Shown piece by piece: positions 8,230-20,300 of a stretch of DNA of 64,000 nt (within the stretch, counting starts at the first letter, position 1; every line of letters starts with the position of its first letter). Both the position numbers and the translations under genes were made by a program. Location of the stretch: positions 4,278,001 to 4,342,000 of the forward strand of contig KN832870.1 of assembly GCA_000827325.1 (NCBI GenBank), given 5' to 3'. Source of the stretch: Oidiodendron maius Zn. Lineage: Eukaryota; Ascomycota; Leotiomycetes; Myxotrichaceae. The notes beneath the pieces are model-generated. The model was not told the DNA's origin. It did not search any database and saw nothing but the letters and a program-made list of their open reading frames with translations.

Positions 8230-10640
8230 GGCAGGTATCTGACAATAAAGCTCTAAATTTCAAAGGGACTACTTGTATACGCTTTCAATATATTATATTT
8301 CCTAATCTAGTTTACTTAATTGATAAAAAGATTGTCTGGAGTCTGAAGCAAACTTTTTCTGTTATTGGTTGTCTCTAAAGTAAACTGGATTATTGTATCC
8401 CAGCAATTATTAAGAGCTATATAATTGATTTAGCTCTAGGGGTATTAGGAATTAGTACAGAATCTTTTAAGGCTACATTAAGTCACTATCTGCAAGAACT
8501 ACAGCTTCAAGATAATATAAGGCTGGAGTATCTATATAGCTAATACTGAATTCTTGCTACAGTAGTACTACTAATATCGGAATAGTAGTAGACAGTTGAT
8601 CTCTACAGAAATAGTCTCTACCCTCTCTTTTACTATAGGGCCCTGGTTGATATTCTCTATAGGTCTTATAGACAAAACAAAGCAGAGGCTATATAAAGGC
8701 TACTCTTACTTGATCAATTATACAGACAGAGAGATATTCCGCCAGGTCCGACTATCTCAGGTCTAAAAAGACACTATAGGCAGCGACTATTAGCTTGCTT
8801 GACTCAGTTAGTCTAAAATATAAGACCTGAAGGCACTATTGAAGCATAAAATCCTTATTAAGGCTTTAGACTCAATATTAGCACTTAGAGGCTTATAGAA
8901 TGCTTTCAAATTAGGTTCAATAGATATTTTCTTAACATTAAGATATAATAAAGTTAGTAGCCTATAAAGAGTTTTGTTATCGCTAATATATCTTTCTTTA
9001 TAGGAGATAGCTTATTATATCGGGTATATCAGGAAGACCTACAACTCTATTCTTGGGGGTAATAAGTCACTAATAGAATACTTTAATGCCTCTATAGTAG
9101 CACTACTACAACTGTATATACCTGCAGTATTAATATACAACTATAACTTTATTAAATCTCAGATATATACTAGGAAACTATTTCCTGCTATTAAGGACCC
9201 TCTTACTTAGAACAGAGTATTATAAATCCTTCTTGTAGTCAACTATCCAATCCTAAGCCTATATACTCTATTCAGAGATATAAGATATCTTAAGCTAGTA
9301 GTATAACTTTTAAAGGCCTTGATTCTGCTACTATTAGATAGAACTATCATACTCTACTAAAGCCTTCACTTCTATTTCTTGTATCTAGAGTTGGATAAAC
9401 TTCAGATACAGTAGATAGAGTATACCTATATTACAGTTGCAAGGAGTTATCAGGATCTATTCAAACTTGCTTTACATTAGCTATAGCTCTATAGTTTGCG
9501 ATCCATCTTGACTACTATAGCCAACACCCTAAAGAGGGATATAGATCCCGTTAACCAAACAAGGAATAGCCTAAACTGCTTTTTATAGTTCAAGCTTATA
9601 CAGCTTGCTTATTGCCTAGGCTTCTTATCTTTAGAGATTACAGGTATTCTTAAAAACAATCATATAAGAGAGATAGTAGAGTCAGATTATATATTCTTTC
9701 TTCTAGAGATAGGTGATATCAGGGAAGACTATATTCAGAGGTTGACCTAGTATATTATTACAATCATAAACAAGGTTATAGATCAATCAATAAGGGTCAC
9801 TAACAATATCTTAATACCTTATATTACTATCCCTAGTAAAGGAGTACCTCTCTACAGACAATATAGTATCAGTCCTAATAACCACTCAGATATAGCAGAT
9901 CGCTATAAACTCTTTTTTGACAAGGTTTATACCCCCCTATCTAAATATAGAAATGGCGGCAGTAGTCTTAGCCTCTTTTTTATCAAACAATACAGGTATC
10001 TGTCTTTTTTGGGCCTGATAACTGTTATAGATATAATTAGATCTAGTATTACTGATATCTCTCAGGTTATCGATAAACCAGCTGCTAGCAGTATTTATAC
10101 AAGTGGTGAAACAAGCATGAAGTAATGTTATTGTAATATAGTACAAATGTTATAGGAGGTTATTGCATTTCAGACTATAACAGAATAGACAAGCCTTTTA
10201 ATTATATTATACCTATATAGGATCCTCAGAAGCATTTTAGCTCTTTCTTTATTATAATAGTACTAATACAACTATAGCAGGAACTATTACCAAGCTTTTT
10301 AGACAACTTTATACTATACTATAACTCCCTATAGAGTCTATCTCGTTCTCCTATACTTATATAATTTACAGTAAAATTTAGAGGAATGATAGTTAGTAGT
10401 GGATCTATATAGCTTAGGTATAAGGATATCCTGATAAGTTACTATTAGCACCTTCTAATACACCCTCTATTTAATCCCTAACCATTAGATTCAAGGCTTC
10501 TAAACCCTAAACTAAGATTTTATAGAAGGCCCTTATAGCTCTTTAGTATATCTACTAAGCTAGATAGAGCTATATCGAAAATGGTGTTATACCTCTTAGT
10601 TAGATACTACTATAGAATAATTGGTTTTCTGGGGCATTAC
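8230..10640 (+). pseudogene. DUF3723 family protein, decayed
   Basis: DUF3723 proteins are fungus-specific, of unknown function, and recur as accessory genes of Starship transposons. The plus frame shows the family order. NFKGTTCIRFQ and LALGVLGISTESFKA come near the start, then VDLYRNSLYPLF and LLLDQLYRQRDIPPGPTISG (about 8690-8760). IRPEGTIEA is near 8820-8848. The best-kept block, YIGYIRKTYNSILGGNKSL then LLQLYIPA and RKLFPAIKDPL, runs from about 9015 to 9209. RSYQDLFKLALH and CLGFLSLEITG follow, and ITIPSKGVPLYRQYSISPNN lies near 9826-9885. A C-terminal part (YRNGGSSLSLFFIKQYRYL) ends near 10010, and the end point given is a guess. Stops interrupt the frame throughout, many of TAG or TAA type as RIP produces. 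The gene follows the captain on the same strand. Confidence 0.7.
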
Positions 10641-11229
10641 TATACTCTATAAATACATTATTACCTTATATATTACCCTTATATATTACCCTTAAACGTT
10701 ATCCTTAGACAATACCCTTAAATGTTACCTATTATCTATATATATTATATCTATATATTATCCCTATATTGCCTCTTATAGGAACCTCTTAACTAGCCTG
10801 GATCGCCACTTCAAATCATTCTCTCCAATATTGTTTATAATAGGTATAGACTCCTTCTAAATTACTTGCTTTAAGACTATCCTAATAGATATCCTCTATA
10901 ATATTGTTAATCTTCTCCTACTCTAGAATATCAGAATACTGTCTTATATCAGTAAACAGCTAAAAGAAGTATACTTGCCCTCCCTCTTTCACTAGGTCAA
11001 GTTTTGGTTCTTGTAAGATAGCCTTAAGAGACTGAAAAGCCTCTTGAAGTTAGATACTCACTACTATATTATCTCGTTAATATATATAGTCCCGGAACTA
11101 CTAAAGATTAGTAAATATCTCTACTAGTAGTTTGAATTTATACTGACGCTATTCCAAATTTTGTATAGAGATACTAGATTTCAATCGATTTGAGTCTGAT
11201 ATCTTGACTCCTAATAGCTATATAGAAAC
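10641..11229. other. Spacer with TTACCCTTATA units; possible minus-strand fragment
   Basis: Inverted-orientation units of the 8042-8080 repeat lie at about 10665-10735. A minus-strand frame across about 10830-10980 gives coherent helical sequence (INNIIEDIY, LEGVYTYYKQYW), but I do not recognise a family and it is short. Confidence 0.3.
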
Positions 11230-12110
11230 AGCAAAAGATTTATATAATGGAGGTTATATAGCAGATAAATATCCTCTGTATATAGTTATATATAAAGTCA
11301 TATATACCATTTATATAGAGTAGTGCAGCATTATAGATGAAGGTATTGACCTTTCGGTTCTATTATCTATCTTTAGGGTACTTCCTCAATTAATAGAGGT
11401 AGGCTTATCCTTCTGTAAGACAGTAGAAGGGACAAGCCAGGTACTATTATCCTTAGCCTTAGATATGACTATAGCAGAAAAGTCCTACAAATACTATATA
11501 CAAGTCGTCTTGAATGCTATCTAGAGTGCTAGAGATAGGGGAGCTAGTATCTATACTATTAGCTTCTCAGGGTTTGAACTTCTATATTATAATCTATAGA
11601 AAGTTCCTGATCTAAGCACTTTATTAGAGTCTCTGAGAAAGTTGCTAGAGTGTATTCAGGTCCTATACCTGTATAAATCCAATTCTATTCTAGAACTGCT
11701 ATCCTACTATAAACTAGATCTTTATTAGCTTGATATATACTATATTATAGCCGAATATAATATTCTGAAACATTTTCTTGAAACCAATAAGAAATCTATT
11801 TGATCTATTAGCTTTTATGATATTTAAACCACTAAATCAAGCCAGCTGGAGAGCCAGCTTTATAAGTTGTCCCCAAGTATACTTTGTAGTATACTAAATA
11901 TACTACAGTCTATACTATATCAAGAAGCTGATTACAGCTGCCTTCTCTTTAGGAAACAGGAATAGAGGCTATTATTAAAGGATAACCGCCTACAATATTC
12001 TATAGAGGCTTTATTAAAGAGAAAATTTCAAGAGGTATAACCAGGGACCAGAGAGGAAGACAAGAGCAGCCCTTTAGGCAGGCTATAAGGAATATAATTG
12101 GTATCCAGGT
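11230..12110 (+). pseudogene. Unrecognised fungal protein relic
   Basis: One plus frame stays coherent for about 280 codons, with only a few stops. It reads KDLYNGGYIADKYPLY, then DEGIDLSVLLSIFRVLPQL, FCKTVEGTSQVLLSLALD, SARDRGASIYTISFSGFEL and a charged tail (LLLKDNRL, FQEV). The leucine-rich, helix-loop pattern recalls large fungal F-box/LRR-like families, but no F-box is visible and I would not name it. It lies on the same strand as the captain and DUF3723 relics. Confidence 0.4.
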
Positions 12111-13730
12111 CACGGCAGACAGTAGTATATAGTGATGAAGCAGGGCTATAAACACTACAGTAAGGAGGAGTAAAGGATATGAAATCCTTATAAACTTATA
12201 TTAGCTAAAACGCTTGTCCTAACATATGGAACTCTAGTACCAACTTCTTATAAGGCTTAGGTCGCTCAGCAGACTGATTCTGAAGGAACTCCAATAGAAT
12301 AAAGCGATTAGGGTCATTTTAGCAGGCCGGGCTAGTTATATTATATACTGCTACAGTAGTACAGTAGGTAAAGTATTATTAGAGTCTCTAGAGAAAGAAT
12401 CTATATCCTATAGCTACAAAGTTCCGTTATCTGTACTATAAGACTTATAGTAATAGTAAACTAGCCCTTATATCTCTTCTTGCTTCCGTCTAAAAATCGT
12501 AAAAGACTACACCTTGTTTTTTGGTATTACCTTTGCTTTTGTAAGTACTGACTAGAAAAGGCATCTATCTAGTTATAGGCACCTTATTAGAGGATAGCAC
12601 CTTCAGGAATAGATACTACAGAAAGCGATAGTATCTTTTTGTTAACGGTTCTGATAACCTATCAGTTCTGGAGATTGCTAGTTCTAACAATATATTAGTT
12701 CTGAACAGACATCAGTTCTATCAGCAGTTAGTTCTGATAGAGTATCAGCTCTTTGTTTCTAACTTAACCAGAAAGTACCTAGACTAAATAAGAACTAATA
12801 TAATAAGGGGTTTCCTTTAACGGTTCCTGGGAGAGTATAGCCTATATAGTAGAACATGATAGGGGCTCCCTTTGATAGTTTTCCAGGAGTATAGTCTATA
12901 TATAGAACTCTATATACAGAATATTATAGGGTTCCTAGGTATATCCTTTAATGGTTTTCCAGGAGTATAGCCTATATATAGAACTCTATATATAGTAGTA
13001 TATAAAATCCTATAACTTGTTATCAAGAATTCAATAACTAAGTTAATAGTAGTGACTGCAATAATACTGACTGCTGCCTTTATACTCTTTAAATGCAATT
13101 TATCTGTAAGGAGTCTTCTATATTTATCGTTCCTTTTTCTTATAGCTTCTTATATATCTATAGTCCTTATATATCTACTCTCTCTTTATATATCTATATT
13201 CCTATATACCTGTTCTGCTCTACTCTTATCAACAGCTATAATAAGCTCCAAGTATTACTGCTAATATACTTATATACTCTCTATCTCTTACTTTCTTAAG
13301 GATACACTTTAGCTACTATAATATTGCCTATTTATATAACTTAGCCTACAAGTAATATAATAATCAAACATCTATTAAGCTCCTCTAAACAAGCTCAATA
13401 ATATATAGGATCTTGGCTTAACTATTAATGAATAATTATATAATAGTATTTAATAACCCAGTGAAAGTATTATAGAATTAAATTGGCTACTAAAGTTAAT
13501 CTTTATTGAAGGCCTAATGGCACTATCATTTATCTGGTTAATAATTCAAGTTTATATAAATTACTAATATAAAACAACTTCTAATCTGTCCCTAAACTCC
13601 CTTACCCTCTAGGGACTGAATTACAGAGAAAATAAATAAAATACTATCACTCTCTTTCTATACTATTACTATAGACTAATTTCTAAAATATCCAATTCTA
13701 TATTATTATACCCTATACCAATAATAAATA
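12111..13730. other. Non-coding spacer with short repeats
   Basis: No recognisable protein. Between about 12648 and 12765 an AGTTCT-containing word recurs several times at irregular spacing. A clearer three-copy repeat follows at 12814-12995. The open frames at 12910-13299 on both strands are low-complexity by-products of AT-rich DNA. Confidence 0.35.
12814..12995 (+). repeat. Three near-tandem copies of a ~50-bp unit
   Basis: Copies start at about 12814, 12868 and 12945. Each has the order CCTTTRAYGGTT, then CCAGGAGTATAG (changed in the first copy), then CTATATATAGAACTC (shortened in the first copy). The second and third copies are the most alike. Confidence 0.65.
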
Positions 13731-16700
13731 TCAAGATAAAGTTCCTAAATATTGGCTGCTGATATACCCTTCCTTATTAGACATTGCTTGATTTTATATA
13801 GCTTGTAAGGCACAGGGGGATTAGTAGTTACAATAAGTCCAAGGTATTGCAGTAAAAGTGCTGGTATAGTATCTAGATTTATTAGTATCTTAAAATTCAG
13901 GTAAACTCCTACTTACTAATTAATTCCCTAAAGTATCTTATATAGCTATACCCAAGTTCTTTTAAAGCTAATTCCAACTCTGTTATAATATTAGATATTA
14001 TAATAATGATATGTTTGACTCAAAATAGTAAAATGATAAAGGCTTTATTAGCTTAATATATAGCCTATAGTATTTTCTAAGAGAAGATATACTATTCTTT
14101 AACTGAGAAATAGAGAAGCAGGGTTTAAATATCAATCAATTCTTAGCTAGGAAGGCTAGTCATAAATAATACACTCTTTTTATAAGTATACTAGATGAAT
14201 TTCACCGCTAGCCTAAACAAGATTGATAGTTATAGTCCTTCTATCCTTATTTATATACTAATTAAGGCAGAGGGCTTATCAATAGGGGTTCAAGGCAATA
14301 TACAGAAAGCAGAACAAAATAGTCAAGGTACTTCTACTACAAGTATATATTTGTTATCCTACCAAAGCCCAAGTATATATAGTCGTTGAATTTGTTGGCT
14401 AGTTCACCTTCAGAGACCAATATATATATTATATCCCTTTATATGTTTTGGATAGTATTAGTCTATATGCTTATAACAATTATATATAGCAAGTATTTCT
14501 ACTTTAAGACAGAGAGTATACTTTTGTATTATAATAGGCTATTATATAACTATAGGATAAACAAGATTAATTCTTTAGATATAGAGATAGGGATACTAGT
14601 GATAGTATAAAGGAATAGGAATTTATAGTTGAGGGTTAGGTAAAGCCTATAAACATATAGCTATAGTGTTAGGCAATTGGTTAAGCATTTCCGTTATTTA
14701 AGCCATGACCTTGAGGTAGCGACTGAGTTTATAAAGATTATCTATATTTTCCTTATTACTTGGATTGCAACAAAGACCCAGTATAGAGCAATGGTTCTCT
14801 ATAGTTGTCTTATAATAACTATAGAGACACTAATACTCTATCTTGATTCTCTGATGATAATTAAGCTAAGAACTGTCTATACCTTACTCTAAATTCTCCT
14901 CTATAAGCAGTGTATTTATATAATTAATGTTCAACTAATCTGATCTAGTAAAGAAATTGAATATAAGAGAAAGATCTATATTACTATTCTTAGCTAACCT
15001 AGAGATATAAGCAGAATCTTCCTTGTAGTACTGGTGCTTCTAGCTTATAGACTAGAAATAATTAGCTACTGTTCTTACCTCTATTACTGGAACCTTCTTA
15101 CCTTCCTTCCTTTCCAAGAAGTAGTATTTCAGTTAACTAGATATATGAAAATAAATCTTTTACTAGGATATATTTCCCTTCTATACAAACAGTTATTATA
15201 TACAGGCCAGGTCTTATTACACTAGAAAGAGGTTAACTATATATCTTAGTAGTAGGTTCTTAATACCTAAGATACTTTAATGTATTATATAATATAGGGT
15301 ATATAGCCTTTATGACTAATAGTCCTTTTAGATATAAGGTAGATGCCTCTTTAGACAGGATAGCTATATAGACTAATATCAAGAAGCTATACACTTAGTA
15401 TATTTTGGGGGTATATACCTTTATCTTCTACTAACAACTTACTAGTCAGATATAATACTGACTGGGTAGATAGTAAGAAGTCAAGGATATTATAGATCAG
15501 TATTTTATAGAAAAATTTCTTGTAGATCTTTGGATTTGAAGCTATATATAGTACCTGGAGGCTTGCTTTAGGGTATAGTATAAGGCTGAATTTAATTAAT
15601 CTCTGATAGTTATCTATAAACAAGAATAAGTAGTAACAATATATCTTAGAAATATATATTTCTTTCTATAATTATATATAAACGTTTTTAGTATATTATA
15701 TAGTAATGGATTTAGCAGACAAGATATTAACAATATACCTTACCTAATCTTCCTAATATCTACTTATAGAGCTAAACTCTGTATTCTCTATATCTACCTT
15801 ACTCTAGAGAATGGTTTCACTATCACTAACCTACTTCCTCTATCTATAATAACCAGGTATTTGATTTGTAACTATACTTAATATATAAAGAAGAGACTAG
15901 ATAAACGTTAGCAATATTCCGGACAAATTAACTTCTAATCTTAATATCTACCTATATTAAGGTAATTAAACCCTTATAGCTCTACTAGACCAAAATTATA
16001 ACAATTGGGATAAGAATAAAGCTATATAAAACACTGCTTCCCAAGATATACTAGTATACAATTTTTTGTTTTCTCTAAAATTTTATCAGAAAATAGATAT
16101 AAGAATATAAGAGAGCAAAATAGACAACTAAAGTAAAGTAAAGAAAGATTAGTAGAATTGTCAACAACTAGTCTACCTTATAGTTAAACCTATAATATAT
16201 TAGTAGAAATCAGAGAGTAGCACTTGTATAGAGTTACTATATATAAAGCCCAATTTCTAGGAGAATATTCAAAATTGCTAATATAAGGAGAGTTGTATAA
16301 TATATTAGACCTAGAGTTAAGTCTAAACAAACAACTAACTACTTGATATTAGTAAACAGATATACCCTCCTATAGGGGTATATACCTTATATACCCCCTT
16401 ACTACCTAAATTTATAAAGAGCAAACAAACTATTACTACTTTATACCAGATACTATCTGTTTTTCCTATTAGAAAAGACTATAACAAGGATATAGTATAT
16501 ACTATTTTATACTAATATAAATACAATAAGCAAAACAGTAGTAATAAGAGAAATACCATATGTAACTATCTCTAAGTATTGTCTAGAATCCAATAGAATA
16601 TATCTATAACAGTAAAAACAGGCTATTATTAGGATAGTAATTGAAAAGTATAGAGCTAAAGAGAAAGGGATTGAATCTATATCTAAGAGATCTAGAGTTC

Positions 16701-17725
16701 TATATAAGAAGGATATTGCAGTAAGAAAAGGCACTAGATATAGTCAGTAAGCAAAAGAGAGAGATATACTATAGATTGCTTAGTATTAGTACTATATCTT
16801 ATATATTAAGTATATCTATAGCTGCCTGGATAAGTTTCAATCTATATACAGCCAGCAATATTATTACAGTTGATCGGAGTTTAGCTTTTTTCCTATAGAC
16901 ATTTTTAAACAAGTTCTTATTATAATACCAGAAAGAAAGATAGTTTATTAAGAGTAGCTAGCAGTTTCTATTGATATGTTTGGATACCTCTAATAGTACC
17001 TGTATTAAAGACATTTAAAGTATATAATAATCAATTTCGTTAGCCTTCAGATATATATCTAGTAATATCTCTCCTAATAAATACTACTCTGCTTTACTAC
17101 TAGAATCCTATATATAAGCAGAATGATACCCTGAAATAAACAGAAGCTATAGAGCAGCCTAGTCAACCAATATATAAATAGTGATATCCAATACTACTAA
17201 AAGGGCTTAGAGGTAATAAATAATGATAGTGGATTCAATAGTTAATATAATAGACTCTTCGTTTTCACAGACTCTAAATATCCAGAGGCAGTATATAATA
17301 ACTCCTATAGCAGGCAAAGTAGGGTCACTAGTACTAATCTGAATAAGGTACCACTTAGTAAGTGGTTCCTCTTTCGATTAGCCTCAAATTTTCAATTTAG
17401 GGGTTCCTATTTTAGCCCTATTATATTCTTAATATTCTTAATCCTTGACCTGAATATAACTACTTAAGTGCAAGATATCGATACTTTTAAAGGCACTGAT
17501 ACTGAATATATAGCCTATTTAGAAAATATAGTATACAATCTAAGGTAGAAGAGACTGACTTCCGCTTCTTAATATACTTCGCTTCTGTTTTTCATGCCTC
17601 TACTTCTCTTATCTTTAGATCACTTGCTTTCTTGTCTACTATCTCCTCCTTGTTCAGAGATTTATAACTAATCTATCAATTACTCTTAGTATTATATAAC
17701 AACTCCAGCTGATTTACCTAGATTT
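13731..17725. other. RIP-altered stretch without an assignable gene
   Basis: About 4 kb in which both strands have short open frames (for example plus 14195-14389, 14386-14610, 14677-14892, 15034-15225; minus 15387-15623, 16507-16734). The plus frame near 14677-14892 reads coherently (HFRYLSHDLEVATEFIK) and may be part of an old gene, but neither strand gives a family I recognise. The hydrophobic look of many frames follows from C-to-T change making Ile, Tyr, Leu and Phe codons. Confidence 0.3.
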
Positions 17726-17729
17726 ATCA

Positions 17730-18330
17730 TGTTTAAGCTATTACTACCTGCAGAACAGGCACTTAAAATACTAAGATAGTAACACGAAATAGAAGAAATA
17801 CTAAAGGAATTAGACTAGTCAGAAGAGAGGGGCGAAGTCAACCTTATATTATTAAACCAGATTCTCAAAGCGTTTAATACTATTATAGGCAGCAAACAAT
17901 TAATAGAGCGCCTAATCGGTAATACAAATCTTTTATTAATACCTTATAACTCTTCAGTACTAATTCTATAGCTTCTTGATACCTTTAGCACCTATACTAT
18001 ATAACTATAATATAAGAAGATGTTTGTAACTCAGATATACTACTTCTATATACTTATATTTGTCTTGCTATACCAAATTGTAATACATTATAATAAAAAG
18101 AAAAGGGATACAGTCCACGAAATCATACAAACATTAATCAGTAAGTTAGAAGAGAGGAATCTTGATCACCTTCTATATAGGGTACTCTAGATTAATCAAA
18201 TGATATATCAATTAGAAAAAGATAGCCTTGGCTATCTAGCATCTGAATTCTTTATGCTCTATAAGTTGAATGTCTGGATATCAAGCCTAAGCTGATCTGG
18301 TGTTAGGTAAGCTACCAATAGCCTATTATA
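17730..18330 (+). pseudogene. Unrecognised reading-frame relic
   Basis: From the ATG at about 17730 a plus frame gives MFKLLLPAEQALKIL, then a charged helical segment (EIEEILKELD, EERGEVNLILLNQILKAF) and later VHEIIQTLISKLEERNLDHLL and EKDSLGYLASEFFMLYKLNVW. Its charged, amphipathic pattern is unlike the Ile/Tyr-rich noise around it, so it is probably a decayed gene. No domain is recognised. Confidence 0.35.
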
Positions 18331-18829
18331 GCCGCTTTATAGCAGCCAGAGAGAATATATTTTCCTTCTTTAGAACTAAATTTCTGTAGAGCAGACTAAA
18401 GCTCAAGATACAAGTATATTTACCTTTCTATATCCTATTTATTATTAAGAAAATAGTGGGTAAGATCTATAGGTAATGCTCTATAATATCAGGATAGAAT
18501 AATATAGTCTAATTTCTCTAGTCTCTCCTAAATTTACAATAGACTTAGAAGTACAGAATTAAGTACTATAGAATATTAGCAATATATTGAAGTCTATAAT
18601 AGCAGAGAGATACTATCACCTCTAACCTTTGATCTTAAAGCTTCTTAATTTAGTATAAAGTTCCTATTACTAAGTTACTCTATAGAATTGCTAATGATTT
18701 AGTAGGTGGCTCTATTCCTAACTACAATTCAATACAGGTGGATATTAATGAAATAATTACAGACAATATATAGAATAGTTGGATTAATATACCTGCTACC
18801 TAATAATAGAAATTGTATACTGAATCAAA

Positions 18830-20300
18830 CAACCAAGACTTGATATATACAAGGAGAGTAAATCCTTATCAACCCCTCTTCTTGTCCTTTTGCATTTTCC
18901 CTCTCCCTATATATAATACTATATATACAACTTTGCTTCCCTGTTCAATATATAAAGAGGTCCTCCCAGAAATTAAATATACTATATTTGTCTTATATAT
19001 AAGCCGTTTATACCAATTAGTCATCGAGTCATAAAGGTGGCCATTAGCAGAGCCAGATATTTTGATAGGTATTAAAACAATGTATTTATCCTTGTTCACT
19101 AAGTTATAGATAGCCAACTACCCTAGCTGGAACACCAGAAATCATACTCCCTGAGATATAGAGAGGGACTCACTTCTAGGAACAATAGGTTCAATCAGAT
19201 TAGGTATCTATAGTATATATCAGCTAATCTATATATATACCTGTTACAGACACAATCACTGACTGTCTTAAGCTGCTCTAGGAACTCCGTCCAGATCTCC
19301 TTCAAGATTATCAACTTATCATACTTGCATTTTACCTTTGAATAGCTTGCCTTGGAAGCAATTACATTAACGCTGAATAACCTTACAAGGCTTGCAGCAA
19401 GGTCTTGTATCTTCTTGCTAGGGGTAGTCATCTGCAAAAGGTCCAAACTGCCTTATTATACAGGTAGATAGCTAGAAGGACCTTATTAAGCTATAACCGT
19501 TTCGTTATCAGCTATAAAATGATGTTATTAAATATGGTAGGGCTGTATATATCGGATTTTCGCTTACTAGCCCCCTATTATATAGAGTGAAAGTCTCTTG
19601 TTATACTAAGACTGAACAGCCAGAGATTTAACTATCTAACCTTCTTTATAATATTATTTTCTAGACTGAAACTTTTCTATAACAGCACAAGTGTACTATA
19701 ACTATCTAAGAGTATATATTTACTAGGGGTAAAGTTATTAGATATAGTACACTAAAGTCACGGGGCTTATATATATAACTTAGTCAGTAATCTATAGATA
19801 TTTTAGGCTTCAACAGCTTTCAGGTCAAAATAACTCTTAGAACTCTTATTATATTAAATAAGGCCACTAGTTTCAACCCTATAGTACCTTAATAATTATA
19901 TATATCGCTTGGCTTTAGTATACTAACACCTTGCTATACTAGTAAAGGATATATAAATTCAATATCAAACAAGTCAAGCAATCTTATAACAGATATTATA
20001 TAAAAATTTCCAAATCCTAAACAAATATTTTCATTTAGACTACAAATAAAACCTTTCTTATATTGCTTATAGTATAGACTATAAAGCCCTATAGTTGGTC
20101 TAAAGTTTACTCCCCTAGGCTCTATCTGGAAGGTAAGCCAGTTTGATACTAACTTAATATACAATATTATAATAATCCTTCTATATACTATTTGTAATTC
20201 AAAAAAGAATTTAATAATAAACAGGTAATACAAGTCTATACAATCCTTCCACTTTAGCTAATAGAGACCTCCCTAGAGATCTCAAGATCTTCTAGAATAT
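18830..20300 (-). pseudogene. Unrecognised protein relic, minus strand
   Basis: Minus-strand frames are coherent over about 1.4 kb. Near the 5' end (20233-19934) comes WLTFQIEPRGVNFRPTIGL followed by ENICLGFGNFYIISVIRLLDL. The middle gives KPSDIYNY and LVSENPIYTALPYL. The frame at 19446-19195 gives KIQDLAASLVRLFSVNV and KEIWTEFLEQLK, and the one at 19117-18869 gives IYNLVNKDKYIVLIP and ISGSANGHLYDSMTNWYKRL. Together they look like one decayed gene of 400 or more codons. I do not recognise the family; the bounds are approximate. Confidence 0.4.

Noticed and set aside
11230-12110. Naming the plus-strand relic an F-box protein
   Set aside because: Only the general leucine-rich pattern fits; no F-box motif is seen, so it is left unnamed.
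13731-17725. Membrane proteins in Ile/Tyr/Leu-rich open frames
   Set aside because: C-to-T mutation turns many codons into hydrophobic ones, so long hydrophobic frames are expected by chance in RIPped DNA.
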